Shown here: one piece after another, positions 7,151 through 13,722 of the stretch | Layout: each line of letters begins with the position of its first letter | Position numbering within the stretch: the first letter of the stretch is position 1 | From: CALAED01 sp937891035 | Lineage (GTDB): Bacteria; Actinomycetota; Actinomycetes; Streptosporangiales; Streptosporangiaceae | Direction: 5' to 3' | NCBI GenBank assembly: GCA_035642125.1 | Contig: DASQSZ010000064.1 | Location: forward strand, 1 to 14,153 | Length of the DNA stretch: 14,153 bases | Position numbers and translations under genes: made by a program | Notes under the pieces: model-generated | What the model saw: only the letters and a program-made list of their open reading frames with translations | Database searches by the model: none | Told to the model about the DNA's origin: nothing

Positions 7151-8434
7151 ATGAGCACAGTGCATATCGAGGGCGGGGCGCTTCCCGGTCAGCTTGGCAA
7201 GCCGGTACGGACGCCCGACGGGCAGCGGTTCCTCGACGAGATCGCCGGGCAGCGGGTCCGGCTCAACGGCTGCGCGGCGGCCGCGTACGGCGCGCTGTAT
7301 GCCAACGTCGACGTCATCACGGCCTATCCGATCCGCCCGTACACCGCGATCATGATGAACCTGTCGCAGTTCATCGCCGACGGCATCCTCGACGCCGAAT
7401 ACCTCCACGCCGACGGTGAGCACTCGCAGATATCGGCCGCCTTCGGCGCCGGATCGTGCGGGGCACGGGCCTACACCGGCTCGTCGGGGGTCGGCGTGAC
7501 CTACGGCTATGAGATGTACTCGATCACGTCCGGCGCGCGGATCCCGATCCAGATGGCGATCGCGGACCGCACCCTCGACCCGCCGGGCGACTTCGGCTCC
7601 GAGCACACTGACGCGCTGTGCACGCGCGACATGGGCTGGCTCATGGGGTGGGCGGCCACGCCGCAGGAGGTCTTCGACAAGACGCTGATCGGATATGCGA
7701 TCGGCGAGGACCCGCGGGTGCTGCTGCCCCAGATGATCTGCCAGGACGGTTACTTCGTCTCCCACATCGCGGGGGAGGTGGAGATGCCGTCGGCCGCGGA
7801 TGTCGATCGATATCTGCCGACCTACCAGCTGCCATTCGCGCTGAACCCCGAACGGCCGGTCTCGCACGGCGCGCAGATCCACCCCGCGCAGGGTCCGCCG
7901 CTGCAGCTGGAACGGGCCCGGGCGATGGAGACCGCCATTCCCATCATCAGGCAGCGCACCGACGAGTTCGCCGAGGTCTTCGGCCGCCGCTATCCGCATT
8001 TCGTCGAGGAGTATCTGCTCGACGACGCGGACGTGGCGTTCGTCATCTCGGGCGGGCATGCGGTGACCTGCCGGGCGGCGGTCGACCGGCTCAGGGAGCG
8101 GGGCGTCAAGGCCGGGATGGCCCGCCTGCTGTGGATCCGCCCGTTCCCCACCGAGGACCTGCAAAAGGCCCTGGAGGGGGTCAAGGCCATCGGCGTCGTC
8201 GAGACCAACCTGGGCCTGGGCGGCGCGAGCTATGGCGGGATCCTCTCCCTGGACGTGACCACCGCGATGTACCACACGCCCCACAACCGGCCCCTCGTCA
8301 CCTCCTTCATGGCCGGGCTCGGCGGCGAGACGGTGCCGATGGCCGAGTTCGACTGGATGGCGGGCAAGCTCGTCCAGGCCGTCGAGGCCGGCCGGGTCGA
8401 GAAGGCGACGCACTGGGTCAATTTCGAGGACTGA
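7151..8434 (+). CDS. 2-oxoacid:acceptor oxidoreductase, alpha subunit, oxalate oxidoreductase type
   Basis: Alpha subunit, 427 aa, contributing the pyrimidine-side ThDP domain and the substrate-binding residues. The family's Y-P-I-T-P motif reads Y59-P-I-R62-P here, and the substrate loop reads A-D-R140-T-L-D143-P-P-G-D-F148. From memory, oxalate oxidoreductase of Moorella thermoacetica has Arg31, Arg109, Asp112 and Phe117 in these roles; R62/R140/D143/F148 keep precisely that spacing, offset by 31 residues. Pyruvate enzymes have Thr in place of the first Arg. D-G-E-H-S (88-92) and G-S-S-G-V-G (110-115) are further family segments. The N-terminus is about 30 residues longer than the core. ATG 7151 is the likely start: AAGGG lies 10 nt upstream and a closer GAGCGAG is weak. 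The beta gene follows 7 bp after the stop. Family certain; oxalate as substrate is inferred. Confidence 0.92.
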   Translation: MSTVHIEGGALPGQLGKPVRTPDGQRFLDEIAGQRVRLNGCAAAAYGALYANVDVITAYPIRPYTAIMMNLSQFIADGILDAEYLHADGEHSQISAAFGAGSCGARAYTGSSGVGVTYGYEMYSITSGARIPIQMAIADRTLDPPGDFGSEHTDALCTRDMGWLMGWAATPQEVFDKTLIGYAIGEDPRVLLPQMICQDGYFVSHIAGEVEMPSAADVDRYLPTYQLPFALNPERPVSHGAQIHPAQGPPLQLERARAMETAIPIIRQRTDEFAEVFGRRYPHFVEEYLLDDADVAFVISGGHAVTCRAAVDRLRERGVKAGMARLLWIRPFPTEDLQKALEGVKAIGVVETNLGLGGASYGGILSLDVTTAMYHTPHNRPLVTSFMAGLGGETVPMAEFDWMAGKLVQAVEAGRVEKATHWVNFED

Positions 8435-8441
8435 GGCAGAC

Positions 8442-9530
8442 ATGACAGAGGTCATCAGGCAGCAGCTACCGCTGTTCGAGGAGCAAGGCCGGGGCGCCGC
8501 GGTTCCCGACGAGGTCGGCCGGGACCTGCACTACCTTCCCGACATGCCGGAGGAGGATCCGTACCAGGCCGGGCACCGCACCTGCGCCGGTTGCGGCCCG
8601 GCCATCGAGTACCGGTGGACGCTCAAGGCGGCGGGGCAGAACACGATCATGGCCGGGCCGACCGGCTGCATGTACGTCGCCAACTCCACCTACCTGTGCA
8701 CGCCGTACACCGTCCCGTGGGCGCACACTCCGATCGCGAGCGGCGGTTCGTTCGCCTCCGGCATGGCCGCCGCGTACGAGGCGATGATCCGCAAGGGGCG
8801 CTACAAGGGCGAGTTCCCGAACATCATCACGATGGCCGGCGACGGCAGCGCGTCCGACATCGGGCTCGGCTCGATCTCCGGAGCGCTGTACCGCAACCAC
8901 GACGCGCTGTTCATCTGCTATGACAACGAGTGCTACGCCAACACCGGCATCCAGACCTCGCCGACGACGCCGTACGCGGGCATGACGACGTTCACGCCGT
9001 TCGGCAAGGCGATCCCGGAGGGCAAAAGCCTGCCGCCCAAGCACCTGGCCAAGATGATGGCCGAGGGGCACCCGCACGCGTACGTGGCGACGACGACGGT
9101 GGGCTACCCGGTCGACCTGATGAACAAGACCCGCAAGGGCCTCAATCACCGGGGGGCCGGGTTCCTGCACTGCTACACGCCGTGCCAGAAGGGCTGGGTC
9201 TACCAGACATCGATGACCGTGGAGATCAGCAGGCGGGTCGTCGAGGCCGGCCTGTTCCCGGTGTGGGAGTACGACCCGGAGACGCGCGAGTACTCCTACT
9301 TCCACCCGCCGATCCAGCGCCCGGTGACCGACTACCTGGCGATGCAGGGCCGGTTCGGCCACATGCTGCCCGAACACGTGGCGACCACGCAGCGCGCGGC
9401 CAACCAGAACTGGGAGGACATCGGCATGGAGGTGCCGCGCGAGCTGCGCGAGCTGGAAGACCCGGAGCGGCACCGCAAGCTCAGGGAGACCGAATACTCC
9501 ATGCCCCTGAACCGGGGCATCGGCGCGTGA
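8442..9530 (+). CDS. 2-oxoacid:acceptor oxidoreductase, beta subunit (ThDP-binding)
   Basis: Beta subunit, 362 aa, binding the thiamine diphosphate pyrophosphate/Mg2+ and one [4Fe-4S] cluster. Cluster ligands are the likely set C48-x2-C51, C76 and C248 (in Y-T-P-C-Q-K-G-W). The ThDP motif runs from A-G-D134-G-S to Y-D-N162-E-C-Y-A-N167-T-G-I-Q, matching the N-E-x-Y-x-N-T-G-x-Q signature of PFOR-type beta chains. N167 is a candidate for the substrate-contacting Asn described for oxalate oxidoreductase. Length fits the long-beta branch. ATG 8442 has GAGG at 8433-8436, overlapping the alpha stop, so alpha and beta are probably translationally coupled. Three small unknown genes follow. Confidence 0.94.
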   Translation: MTEVIRQQLPLFEEQGRGAAVPDEVGRDLHYLPDMPEEDPYQAGHRTCAGCGPAIEYRWTLKAAGQNTIMAGPTGCMYVANSTYLCTPYTVPWAHTPIASGGSFASGMAAAYEAMIRKGRYKGEFPNIITMAGDGSASDIGLGSISGALYRNHDALFICYDNECYANTGIQTSPTTPYAGMTTFTPFGKAIPEGKSLPPKHLAKMMAEGHPHAYVATTTVGYPVDLMNKTRKGLNHRGAGFLHCYTPCQKGWVYQTSMTVEISRRVVEAGLFPVWEYDPETREYSYFHPPIQRPVTDYLAMQGRFGHMLPEHVATTQRAANQNWEDIGMEVPRELRELEDPERHRKLRETEYSMPLNRGIGA

Positions 9531-9564
9531 GCCCATGACGAGTCGCTGAGAGCCCGTGATGAGT
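9529..9564 (+). repeat. Duplicated translation-start cassette
   Basis: GAGCCCATGACGAGT (9529-9543) and GAGCCCGTGATGAGT (9550-9564) match at 13 of 15 positions and lie 21 bp apart. A third copy, GAGCCCGTCATGAGT, sits at 9800-9814 over the start of the next small gene. The first copy opens a 4-codon frame (ATG 9535, TGA 9547-9549) and looks like a relic or leader start. Confidence 0.6.
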
Positions 9565-9816
9565 TACCAGCTGCGCTTCGACGCCGGCCGCCAGCAGCGC
9601 TACCTGCCCGACCGGGCGGCGGTGCTGCGGGCGGTGCTGTCGATCGGCCCGCGCGCGGCCGATCCCCGCTTCGAGGTGTGGGTCGAGGTCGAGCCGCTGC
9701 GGCTGGCCGACGGCTCGTCCGGCGGGCGGCGCTTTGCCCTCGATCGGGTGCTCGACGTCAGCCGCCCGGGAGAGTATGAGCGCATCCGAGCGGAGCTGGG
9801 AGCCCGTCATGAGTGA
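9559..9816 (+). CDS. Small protein of unknown function in the oxidoreductase operon
   Basis: 85 aa. I do not recognise the family. The sequence alternates short basic and hydrophobic stretches (L-R-F-D-A-G-R at the N-terminus, F-E-V-W-V-E-V-E-P-L in the middle), suggesting a small alpha/beta cytoplasmic protein with no signal or membrane segment and no cysteine. GTG 9556 directly precedes ATG 9559 in frame; either could start, with GAGAG (9548-9552) as the ribosome binding site. The end overlaps the next gene by 8 bp, which implies translational coupling. Strong GC3 bias supports real coding. Its place between the beta subunit and the transporter suggests an accessory or assembly role, but nothing in it shows one. 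Confidence 0.7.
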   Translation: MSYQLRFDAGRQQRYLPDRAAVLRAVLSIGPRAADPRFEVWVEVEPLRLADGSSGGRRFALDRVLDVSRPGEYERIRAELGARHE

Positions 9817-10114
9817 CGATCGCGACGGCGGTCACGGCGAGCTGAACGGAGAGCCCGTCGTACGGCCCGGCGCCAAGATAATTCCGTTGATGGTCAGCGC
9901 GCCGGGGTCGTCCGACCCGGCGGCGATGAAAGCGGCGGTCGTGCAGGTGGTGCGGCATCTGGTCATCGAGAAGGTGCCGCCCGCCGACCGCTCCCCGCTC
10001 TTCGACCGGGCGCGCGAGTTGCTGGACGAAGCGGGTTGGGGTCTGGACGAACTCATTGCCGCCGCGGAAGATGGGCCGGCCCGGCAAAAACTGTTTCGCG
10101 CATTGGGTGTATAG
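9809..10114 (+). CDS. Small protein of unknown function, translationally coupled
   Basis: 101 aa, family not recognised. The N-terminus is acidic and glycine-rich (M-S-D-D-R-D-G-G-H-G-E-L). A hydrophobic segment (A-K-I-I-P-L-M-V) follows, then amphipathic helical stretches (A-A-V-V-Q-V-V-R-H-L-V and L-F-D-R-A-R-E-L-L-D-E-A-G-W). There are no cysteines and no clear membrane segment. ATG 9809 overlaps the preceding stop by 8 bp, and GGGAG (9798-9802) lies 6 nt upstream. A longer in-frame version from 9734 would overlap the previous gene by over 80 bp without a ribosome binding site, so I prefer 9809. It is possibly a subunit or chaperone specific to this enzyme; context only. Confidence 0.7.
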   Translation: MSDDRDGGHGELNGEPVVRPGAKIIPLMVSAPGSSDPAAMKAAVVQVVRHLVIEKVPPADRSPLFDRARELLDEAGWGLDELIAAAEDGPARQKLFRALGV

Positions 10115-10139
10115 CCCACGGCGAACGAAGGAGGGCGCG

Positions 10140-10409
10140 GTGGAGCACTTTCCGTACGAGTTGCGCCTGCCACTCGCCCCCTATCGGTTCGTCTGGCGCG
10201 ATGAGCCGGCGGTCGCCGCCGAAAAGAACGCGACGCCGGCCTTCACAGAAGAGCGCTACACGCACGGGGACGGCACGGTGGTGGTCGTGCGCGCCTACAA
10301 CGCGGACGGTTCCTTTCACATTCTCTCGAACCGGGGGGAGATCGAGGTGATTGACAACGCCCAAAACCCGGCCACCCCCGATCCGGTCAGCGTCGTCCGG
10401 CTGCCCTAA
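10140..10409 (+). CDS. Small protein of unknown function
   Basis: 89 aa, family not recognised. It is probably beta-rich: E-E-R-Y-T-H-G-D-G-T-V-V-V-V-R-A-Y-N-A-D-G-S-F-H-I-L-S reads as consecutive strands and turns, and the protein ends P-V-S-V-V-R-L-P. There is no cysteine, signal or membrane segment. GTG 10140 is chosen because AAGGAGGG (10128-10135) is a near-perfect ribosome binding site 4 nt upstream; the in-frame ATG at 10056 lies inside the previous gene and has no such site. It starts 25 bp after the previous gene. It is the last of three small genes between the enzyme and the transporter. Confidence 0.7.
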   Translation: MEHFPYELRLPLAPYRFVWRDEPAVAAEKNATPAFTEERYTHGDGTVVVVRAYNADGSFHILSNRGEIEVIDNAQNPATPDPVSVVRLP

Positions 10410-10651
10410 GCGAAACGCCGACCGCACCGCCGGACCGCACCGCCGGACCGGAAACGCGCACAACGGCTCCCGCCCGCCGCGCGCCGGTCGCGAAAACGGC
10501 ACCGCGAAAAGGAACCCGCCGCCGAGAAGACAACGGGCCCAAAACACTCACCCGACAACGCAACCGAACAACGCATCTTGATCACGCACCTGAGAGGAGA
10601 AGCTCGCGCCCAATAACCGCAGATCGGGGGCATAGGCAAAGGAGCTGCACA
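10410..10651 (+). other. T-depleted spacer before the transporter gene
   Basis: The 242-bp gap has no convincing gene. From 10411 to 10575 the + strand holds only three T residues in 165 bases while being rich in A and C, so a transcript would be nearly U-free and weakly structured. No promoter can lie in that part; any separate promoter for the transporter would need to be 3' of 10576, where I see only a poor TTGATC (10578-10583). It may be an unstructured leader, a Rho-loading site or a processing region. Confidence 0.5.
10420..10449 (+). repeat. 13-bp tandem repeat
   Basis: The unit GACCGCACCGCCG occurs at 10420-10432 and 10433-10445, followed by a partial GACC. It lies just after the third small gene and opens the T-depleted spacer. 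Confidence 0.85.
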
Positions 10652-12232
10652 ATGGACCCTGCGAACTTCAGGTCCGACCGGCCGGACGCCGCCACACCGC
10701 CGGTACCGCCACCCGACCAGGCCGGCCTCACCTCTTCTGTCGAAGAACCGCCACCGGCGCCGCCCGCACCCGCGCCGCCCGAGGAGAAACCGCCCTGGCG
10801 GGCGGGTCGCCTGGAACCCATGCCGATCAAGAAGCTGCCGAAGGCGCCTCCATCGGTACACATCCTCGGCCCTACCGTCTTCCTGCTCGCACTCGGCGTC
10901 GGCATCGGCGAGTCGTATCAGTGGCCGCGGCTCGTCCTCGTCTTCGGCCCGGAGATCCGCTGGCTGTTCCTGGTCGGCGTCACGCTGCAGGCCTTCGTCC
11001 TGCTGGAGATGGCCAGGTACGCCATGGCCACGGGGGAGAGCATCTTCTTCGGCGCCGCTCGCGTGTTCAAGCCGCTGATGTGGCTCTTCTTCGTCACCGC
11101 CATGGCGGTCTATATCTGGCCCGGCCATGTCTCCGCCGGAGCCGGCGCCTTCGAAGAGATCACCGGGATCCCGTGGAACATCACCGCCACCATCGGCCTG
11201 CTGCTGGTCGGCGTGGTCATCAGCATGGCCAAGGTCATCTACAGTGTGCTCGAGAAATTGCTTGGCCTCCTCATCGGCGTGCTGGTCCTCGGCACCTCGG
11301 TGGTCGCGGCCGTCGTCGGCAGCTGGGGCGATCTGTCCTCCGCCATCACCGGGATGTTCCACTTCGGCTACTTCCCCGACTCGATGATGACCGCGGCCTG
11401 GTTCCCGACGGTGGTCGGCGCCTGTGCCTTCGCCGGCCCGTCCGGAATGCAACAGATGTGGTACACCCTGCACCTGCGCGACAGCGGCGCCGGCATGGGC
11501 GCGCACATCCCGCGCGTACGCGGGCTCACGCACGCCACGGAGGAGGAGACCGTACCCTCGCGCGGTTTCATGTTCGACACCGATGACCCGGAAGAGATGC
11601 GGAAGTGGAAGGGGTGGCGGACCTGGATCACCTTTGACGCGCTCCTGCTCTTCTGGGGCGTCACGATGCTGGTGACGATCGCCTTCACGGTCATCGCCTC
11701 GGCTGCGGCGCGGGACAACGCCCAGGTCAGCCAGCTGTTGCTGCAGGCAGACGACGACCAGAGCGCCGCCCTGCAGGCGATCTCCAATACGCTGTCGAGC
11801 TCTGCCGGGGCGGTCGTCGGGACGTTGTTCCTGGGATTCATCGCCCTGATCGGACTGAACGCCACGCTCGGTCTGTTCGACGCCTTCTCGCGTGGTCAGT
11901 CCGACATGACGTACTTCTTCATCCCGGGTGCGCGCCGGTTCCGCATGTCGCACATCTACGCGGCCTTCCTCTGGGCCGTGATCATCTTCGGGATCATCAT
12001 TTTGAACTTCGGACCGGCCGACGGTCCGTCCGCTGTACTCGACACCCTGGCATTCCTGTCCACATTCGCGATGGGCGCGTACTGCGTGGTGTTGTTGCTG
12101 GTGAACAACCGCATGCTGCCCAAACCGATCCGGCCCGGCCTGCTGAGCAATACGGCCATCGCTCTCGGCGCGGTGTTCTATCTCGGCATGCTGATCTTCA
12201 GCATCGCCAGGTTCGGCGTGGTCGTGGGGTGA
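10652..12232 (+). CDS. Nramp (SLC11)-related membrane transporter lacking canonical metal-site motifs
   Basis: Integral membrane transporter of the Nramp/LeuT-fold superfamily, 526 aa. A cytoplasmic Pro/Ala-rich N-terminal tail of about 65 residues precedes roughly 11 hydrophobic helices. In TM1, where true metal Nramps have D-P-G-N, this protein has G84-I-G-E87-S-Y-Q-W-P92. In TM6, where they have M-P-H, it has F260-A-G-P-S-G-M-Q-Q-M, followed by R-D-S-G-A-G-M-G. The C-terminal N-N-R-M-L-P-K-P-I-R-P is also typical of Nramp relatives. Divalent metal transport is therefore doubtful; by context it may carry the enzyme's substrate. ATG 10652 has AAAGGAG (10638-10644) 7 nt upstream. The next gene starts 6 bp after the stop. 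Family assignment is good; substrate is inferred. Confidence 0.85.
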   Translation: MDPANFRSDRPDAATPPVPPPDQAGLTSSVEEPPPAPPAPAPPEEKPPWRAGRLEPMPIKKLPKAPPSVHILGPTVFLLALGVGIGESYQWPRLVLVFGPEIRWLFLVGVTLQAFVLLEMARYAMATGESIFFGAARVFKPLMWLFFVTAMAVYIWPGHVSAGAGAFEEITGIPWNITATIGLLLVGVVISMAKVIYSVLEKLLGLLIGVLVLGTSVVAAVVGSWGDLSSAITGMFHFGYFPDSMMTAAWFPTVVGACAFAGPSGMQQMWYTLHLRDSGAGMGAHIPRVRGLTHATEEETVPSRGFMFDTDDPEEMRKWKGWRTWITFDALLLFWGVTMLVTIAFTVIASAAARDNAQVSQLLLQADDDQSAALQAISNTLSSSAGAVVGTLFLGFIALIGLNATLGLFDAFSRGQSDMTYFFIPGARRFRMSHIYAAFLWAVIIFGIIILNFGPADGPSAVLDTLAFLSTFAMGAYCVVLLLVNNRMLPKPIRPGLLSNTAIALGAVFYLGMLIFSIARFGVVVG

Positions 12233-12238
12233 CCGGCG

Positions 12239-12766
12239 GTGGATGCGGCTCAGGCACGACGCGCGGGTGAGGTCGTATTCCCCGGGCTGGTGATCGGTCT
12301 GGGAGCCGGGATGCTCATCGGTTTGCTCAGCGTGGCCGGCGGCGGGTCCGTTGGTACGGCCCTCGTCGCCACGTTGATCTTGGGTATCCCACTGGCCGTG
12401 TTCGGGGCGCTGTACGACGTGTTGCTCGTCGCCGGGCGGATGGGGGTCGGCACCATCGCCCCCGCCGTCGCCTTCTGGCTGCCGCTCTTCCCGCTGGCTC
12501 GGCTCCTCAACGAGGTGCTGGCCGATGTTGTCGCCGGTAACTCCATCGCGCTGTCGGGCGGTGTCGCCGGCTTCCTCGCCTATCAGGCGCTGCTCAGCCT
12601 TGGGTTCGCCATCGGCTGGGTATTCCTGCACGACCAGCTGGGTCCCCTGTGGTGGCTGCGGGTGCGCGCACACAACCCGGTGGCGGCGCTGCTGATCGAA
12701 CGGTACGCGGAGCGCGTGGACGCGCTCGAAAGGAGGCGTGGACGGGCCCGCAAACGATCGGGTTGA
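12239..12766 (+). CDS. Small polytopic membrane protein, function unknown
   Basis: 175 aa with about four hydrophobic segments (approx. 13-33, 38-60, 70-90, 105-135), the first two separated by a G-G-G-S turn, and a basic C-terminal tail (R-R-R-G-R-A-R-K-R) expected to lie in the cytoplasm. I do not recognise the family. GTG 12239 lies 6 bp after the transporter stop with only a weak GGGG (12226-12229) as ribosome binding site, so translation is probably coupled. Starting at the internal Met25 would remove half of the first membrane segment. Its tight pairing with the transporter suggests an accessory subunit or stability partner. Last gene of the operon. Confidence 0.75.
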   Translation: MDAAQARRAGEVVFPGLVIGLGAGMLIGLLSVAGGGSVGTALVATLILGIPLAVFGALYDVLLVAGRMGVGTIAPAVAFWLPLFPLARLLNEVLADVVAGNSIALSGGVAGFLAYQALLSLGFAIGWVFLHDQLGPLWWLRVRAHNPVAALLIERYAERVDALERRRGRARKRSG

Positions 12767-12937
12767 TCCGATACCCGGCAGGCCGCGGTCGTGGTCGGGC
12801 CGGCCCAGTGGGAGGACGAGATGACCGTTAACCGGTGTCGCCGTTGCCCGGGAACGCGGCGCGCACCGCGCACCGGCACGCCACGCATGGCTCCGGCCCG
12901 GCCGGTCGGCCCAGGCGGCTCACCTGGCCCGGTGGAC

Positions 12938-12957
12938 TCACCTGCTCCGGCGGGTGA
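12938..12957. terminator. Hairpin between convergent genes, possible bidirectional terminator
   Basis: TCACCTGC (12938-12945) pairs with GCGGGTGA (12950-12957), an 8-bp stem with one G-U pair, around a TCCG tetraloop. It lies in the 239-bp gap between the membrane protein and the convergent gntR. No T-tract follows on either strand, which is frequent in actinomycete terminators. The rest of the gap shows no credible gene. Confidence 0.45.
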
Positions 12958-13005
12958 CAGGGGTCGGCGGGTCACATGGGGGGCCGGCCGGCAGCGGGAC
13001 GTTCA

Positions 13006-13689
13006 TTACGCTCCCGGCCGGACGTCGGTGACGCGCTCGTGGTAGGCGGACTTCGTCCGGTCGCTGTGCTGCCGCGCGGTTTCGGCGGCGGCGGCGCCGT
13101 CGCCCGCCGCGATCGCGTCGACGAGGGCTCGGTGCTCCTGCCACGACTCGTGACCCCGGGTGCTCACCACGCGGCCGTAGTACCAGCGCACCCGGCGGTC
13201 CACGAGCTCGGCCAGCTCAGCGAGCACCACGTTGCCGGCCAACGCGGTCACTTGGGCGTGGAAGGCGGCGTTGGCGGCGACGAGCCGATCGGGGTCGTCA
13301 TCGGCGTCGAGTGCGGCCACGCCCTCGCGCCAAAGGTCACGCAGCCGCGCCACGTCCTCCGGCGTCGCCGCGGCAGCGGCCAGCCGCGCCGCCTCGCCCT
13401 CGAGCAGGCCGCGGACGTCGAGGAGCTGATCGACCTCCTGCTCGGTCGGAGTATGCACGAACGCGCCCTGCCCGGGGCGCAGCTCGACCCAGCCCTCGGC
13501 CTGGAGGCGATGCAGCGACTCGCGGATCGGCTGGCGGCTCACGCCGAGCTGCCGGGCGAGCTCGGCCTCGACGAGGTGCTGGCCGGGCTGCAGGGTCCCG
13601 CTCACGATGAGCTCGACCAATGCGTCGTACACGGTCTGGCGCAGCGGCAGCGGGCGCTCGACCGGACGGATCGGACGCGGAAGAGTCAT
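13006..13689 (-). CDS. GntR-family transcriptional regulator, FCD (FadR-type) subfamily
   Basis: 227-aa cytoplasmic DNA-binding regulator. The N-terminal winged helix-turn-helix spans about 15-78 (A-E-L-A-R-Q-L-G-V-S-R-Q-P-I-R-E-S-L-H-R-L then E-G-W-V-E-L-R-P-G-Q-G-A-F-V). The C-terminal FCD all-helical ligand domain has putative metal/ligand residues N140-x3-H144, H186 and H208; the first is Asn where Asp is more usual. FCD regulators typically sense small carboxylic acids. The ATG at 13689 matches the usual short N-terminus and lies right after TAAATT/TATACT -10-like hexamers with no ribosome binding site, so the message is probably leaderless. It converges on the operon, and 14-bp-spaced GTATRC boxes lie at its own promoter and at the operon promoter, which supports control of both. 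Confidence 0.93.
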   Translation of the reverse strand: MTLPRPIRPVERPLPLRQTVYDALVELIVSGTLQPGQHLVEAELARQLGVSRQPIRESLHRLQAEGWVELRPGQGAFVHTPTEQEVDQLLDVRGLLEGEAARLAAAAATPEDVARLRDLWREGVAALDADDDPDRLVAANAAFHAQVTALAGNVVLAELAELVDRRVRWYYGRVVSTRGHESWQEHRALVDAIAAGDGAAAAETARQHSDRTKSAYHERVTDVRPGA

Positions 13690-13698
13690 AGCAGAATT

Positions 13699-13722
13699 TA
13701 GTATACGGGAGACTGTATGCAA
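13699..13722. promoter_or_regulatory. gntR promoter/operator with two 14-bp-spaced GTATRC boxes
   Basis: GTATAC (13701-13706) and GTATGC (13715-13720) are 14 bp apart, the same period as at 4407/4421/4435. On the minus strand, TTGCAT (13716-13721) followed after 16 bp by TAAATT (13694-13699) forms a plausible promoter ending 4 nt before the gntR ATG; TATACT overlaps it. Bound regulator would cover both promoter elements, giving autoregulation. The site also lies upstream of the divergent gene starting at 13717. Confidence 0.65.

Noticed and set aside
6977..8455. 492-residue minus-strand frame opposite the alpha subunit
   Set aside because: Antisense shadow; the plus-strand gene carries the conserved catalytic motifs.
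10351..10581. 76-residue frame through the T-depleted spacer
   Set aside because: It overlaps the third small gene in another frame, and its Pro/Arg/Asn/Thr composition simply reflects the CA-rich DNA.
10406..12673. 755-residue minus-strand frame opposite the transporter
   Set aside because: Composition is His/Asp/Gln/Gly-rich, as expected from reverse-complemented membrane-protein codons; no domain is visible.
12791..13045. 84-residue plus-strand frame in the convergent gap
   Set aside because: Pro/Arg/Gly-rich low complexity, overlaps the gntR 3' end, no family resemblance; a GGAGG precedes its internal ATG 12821 but the protein looks non-coding.
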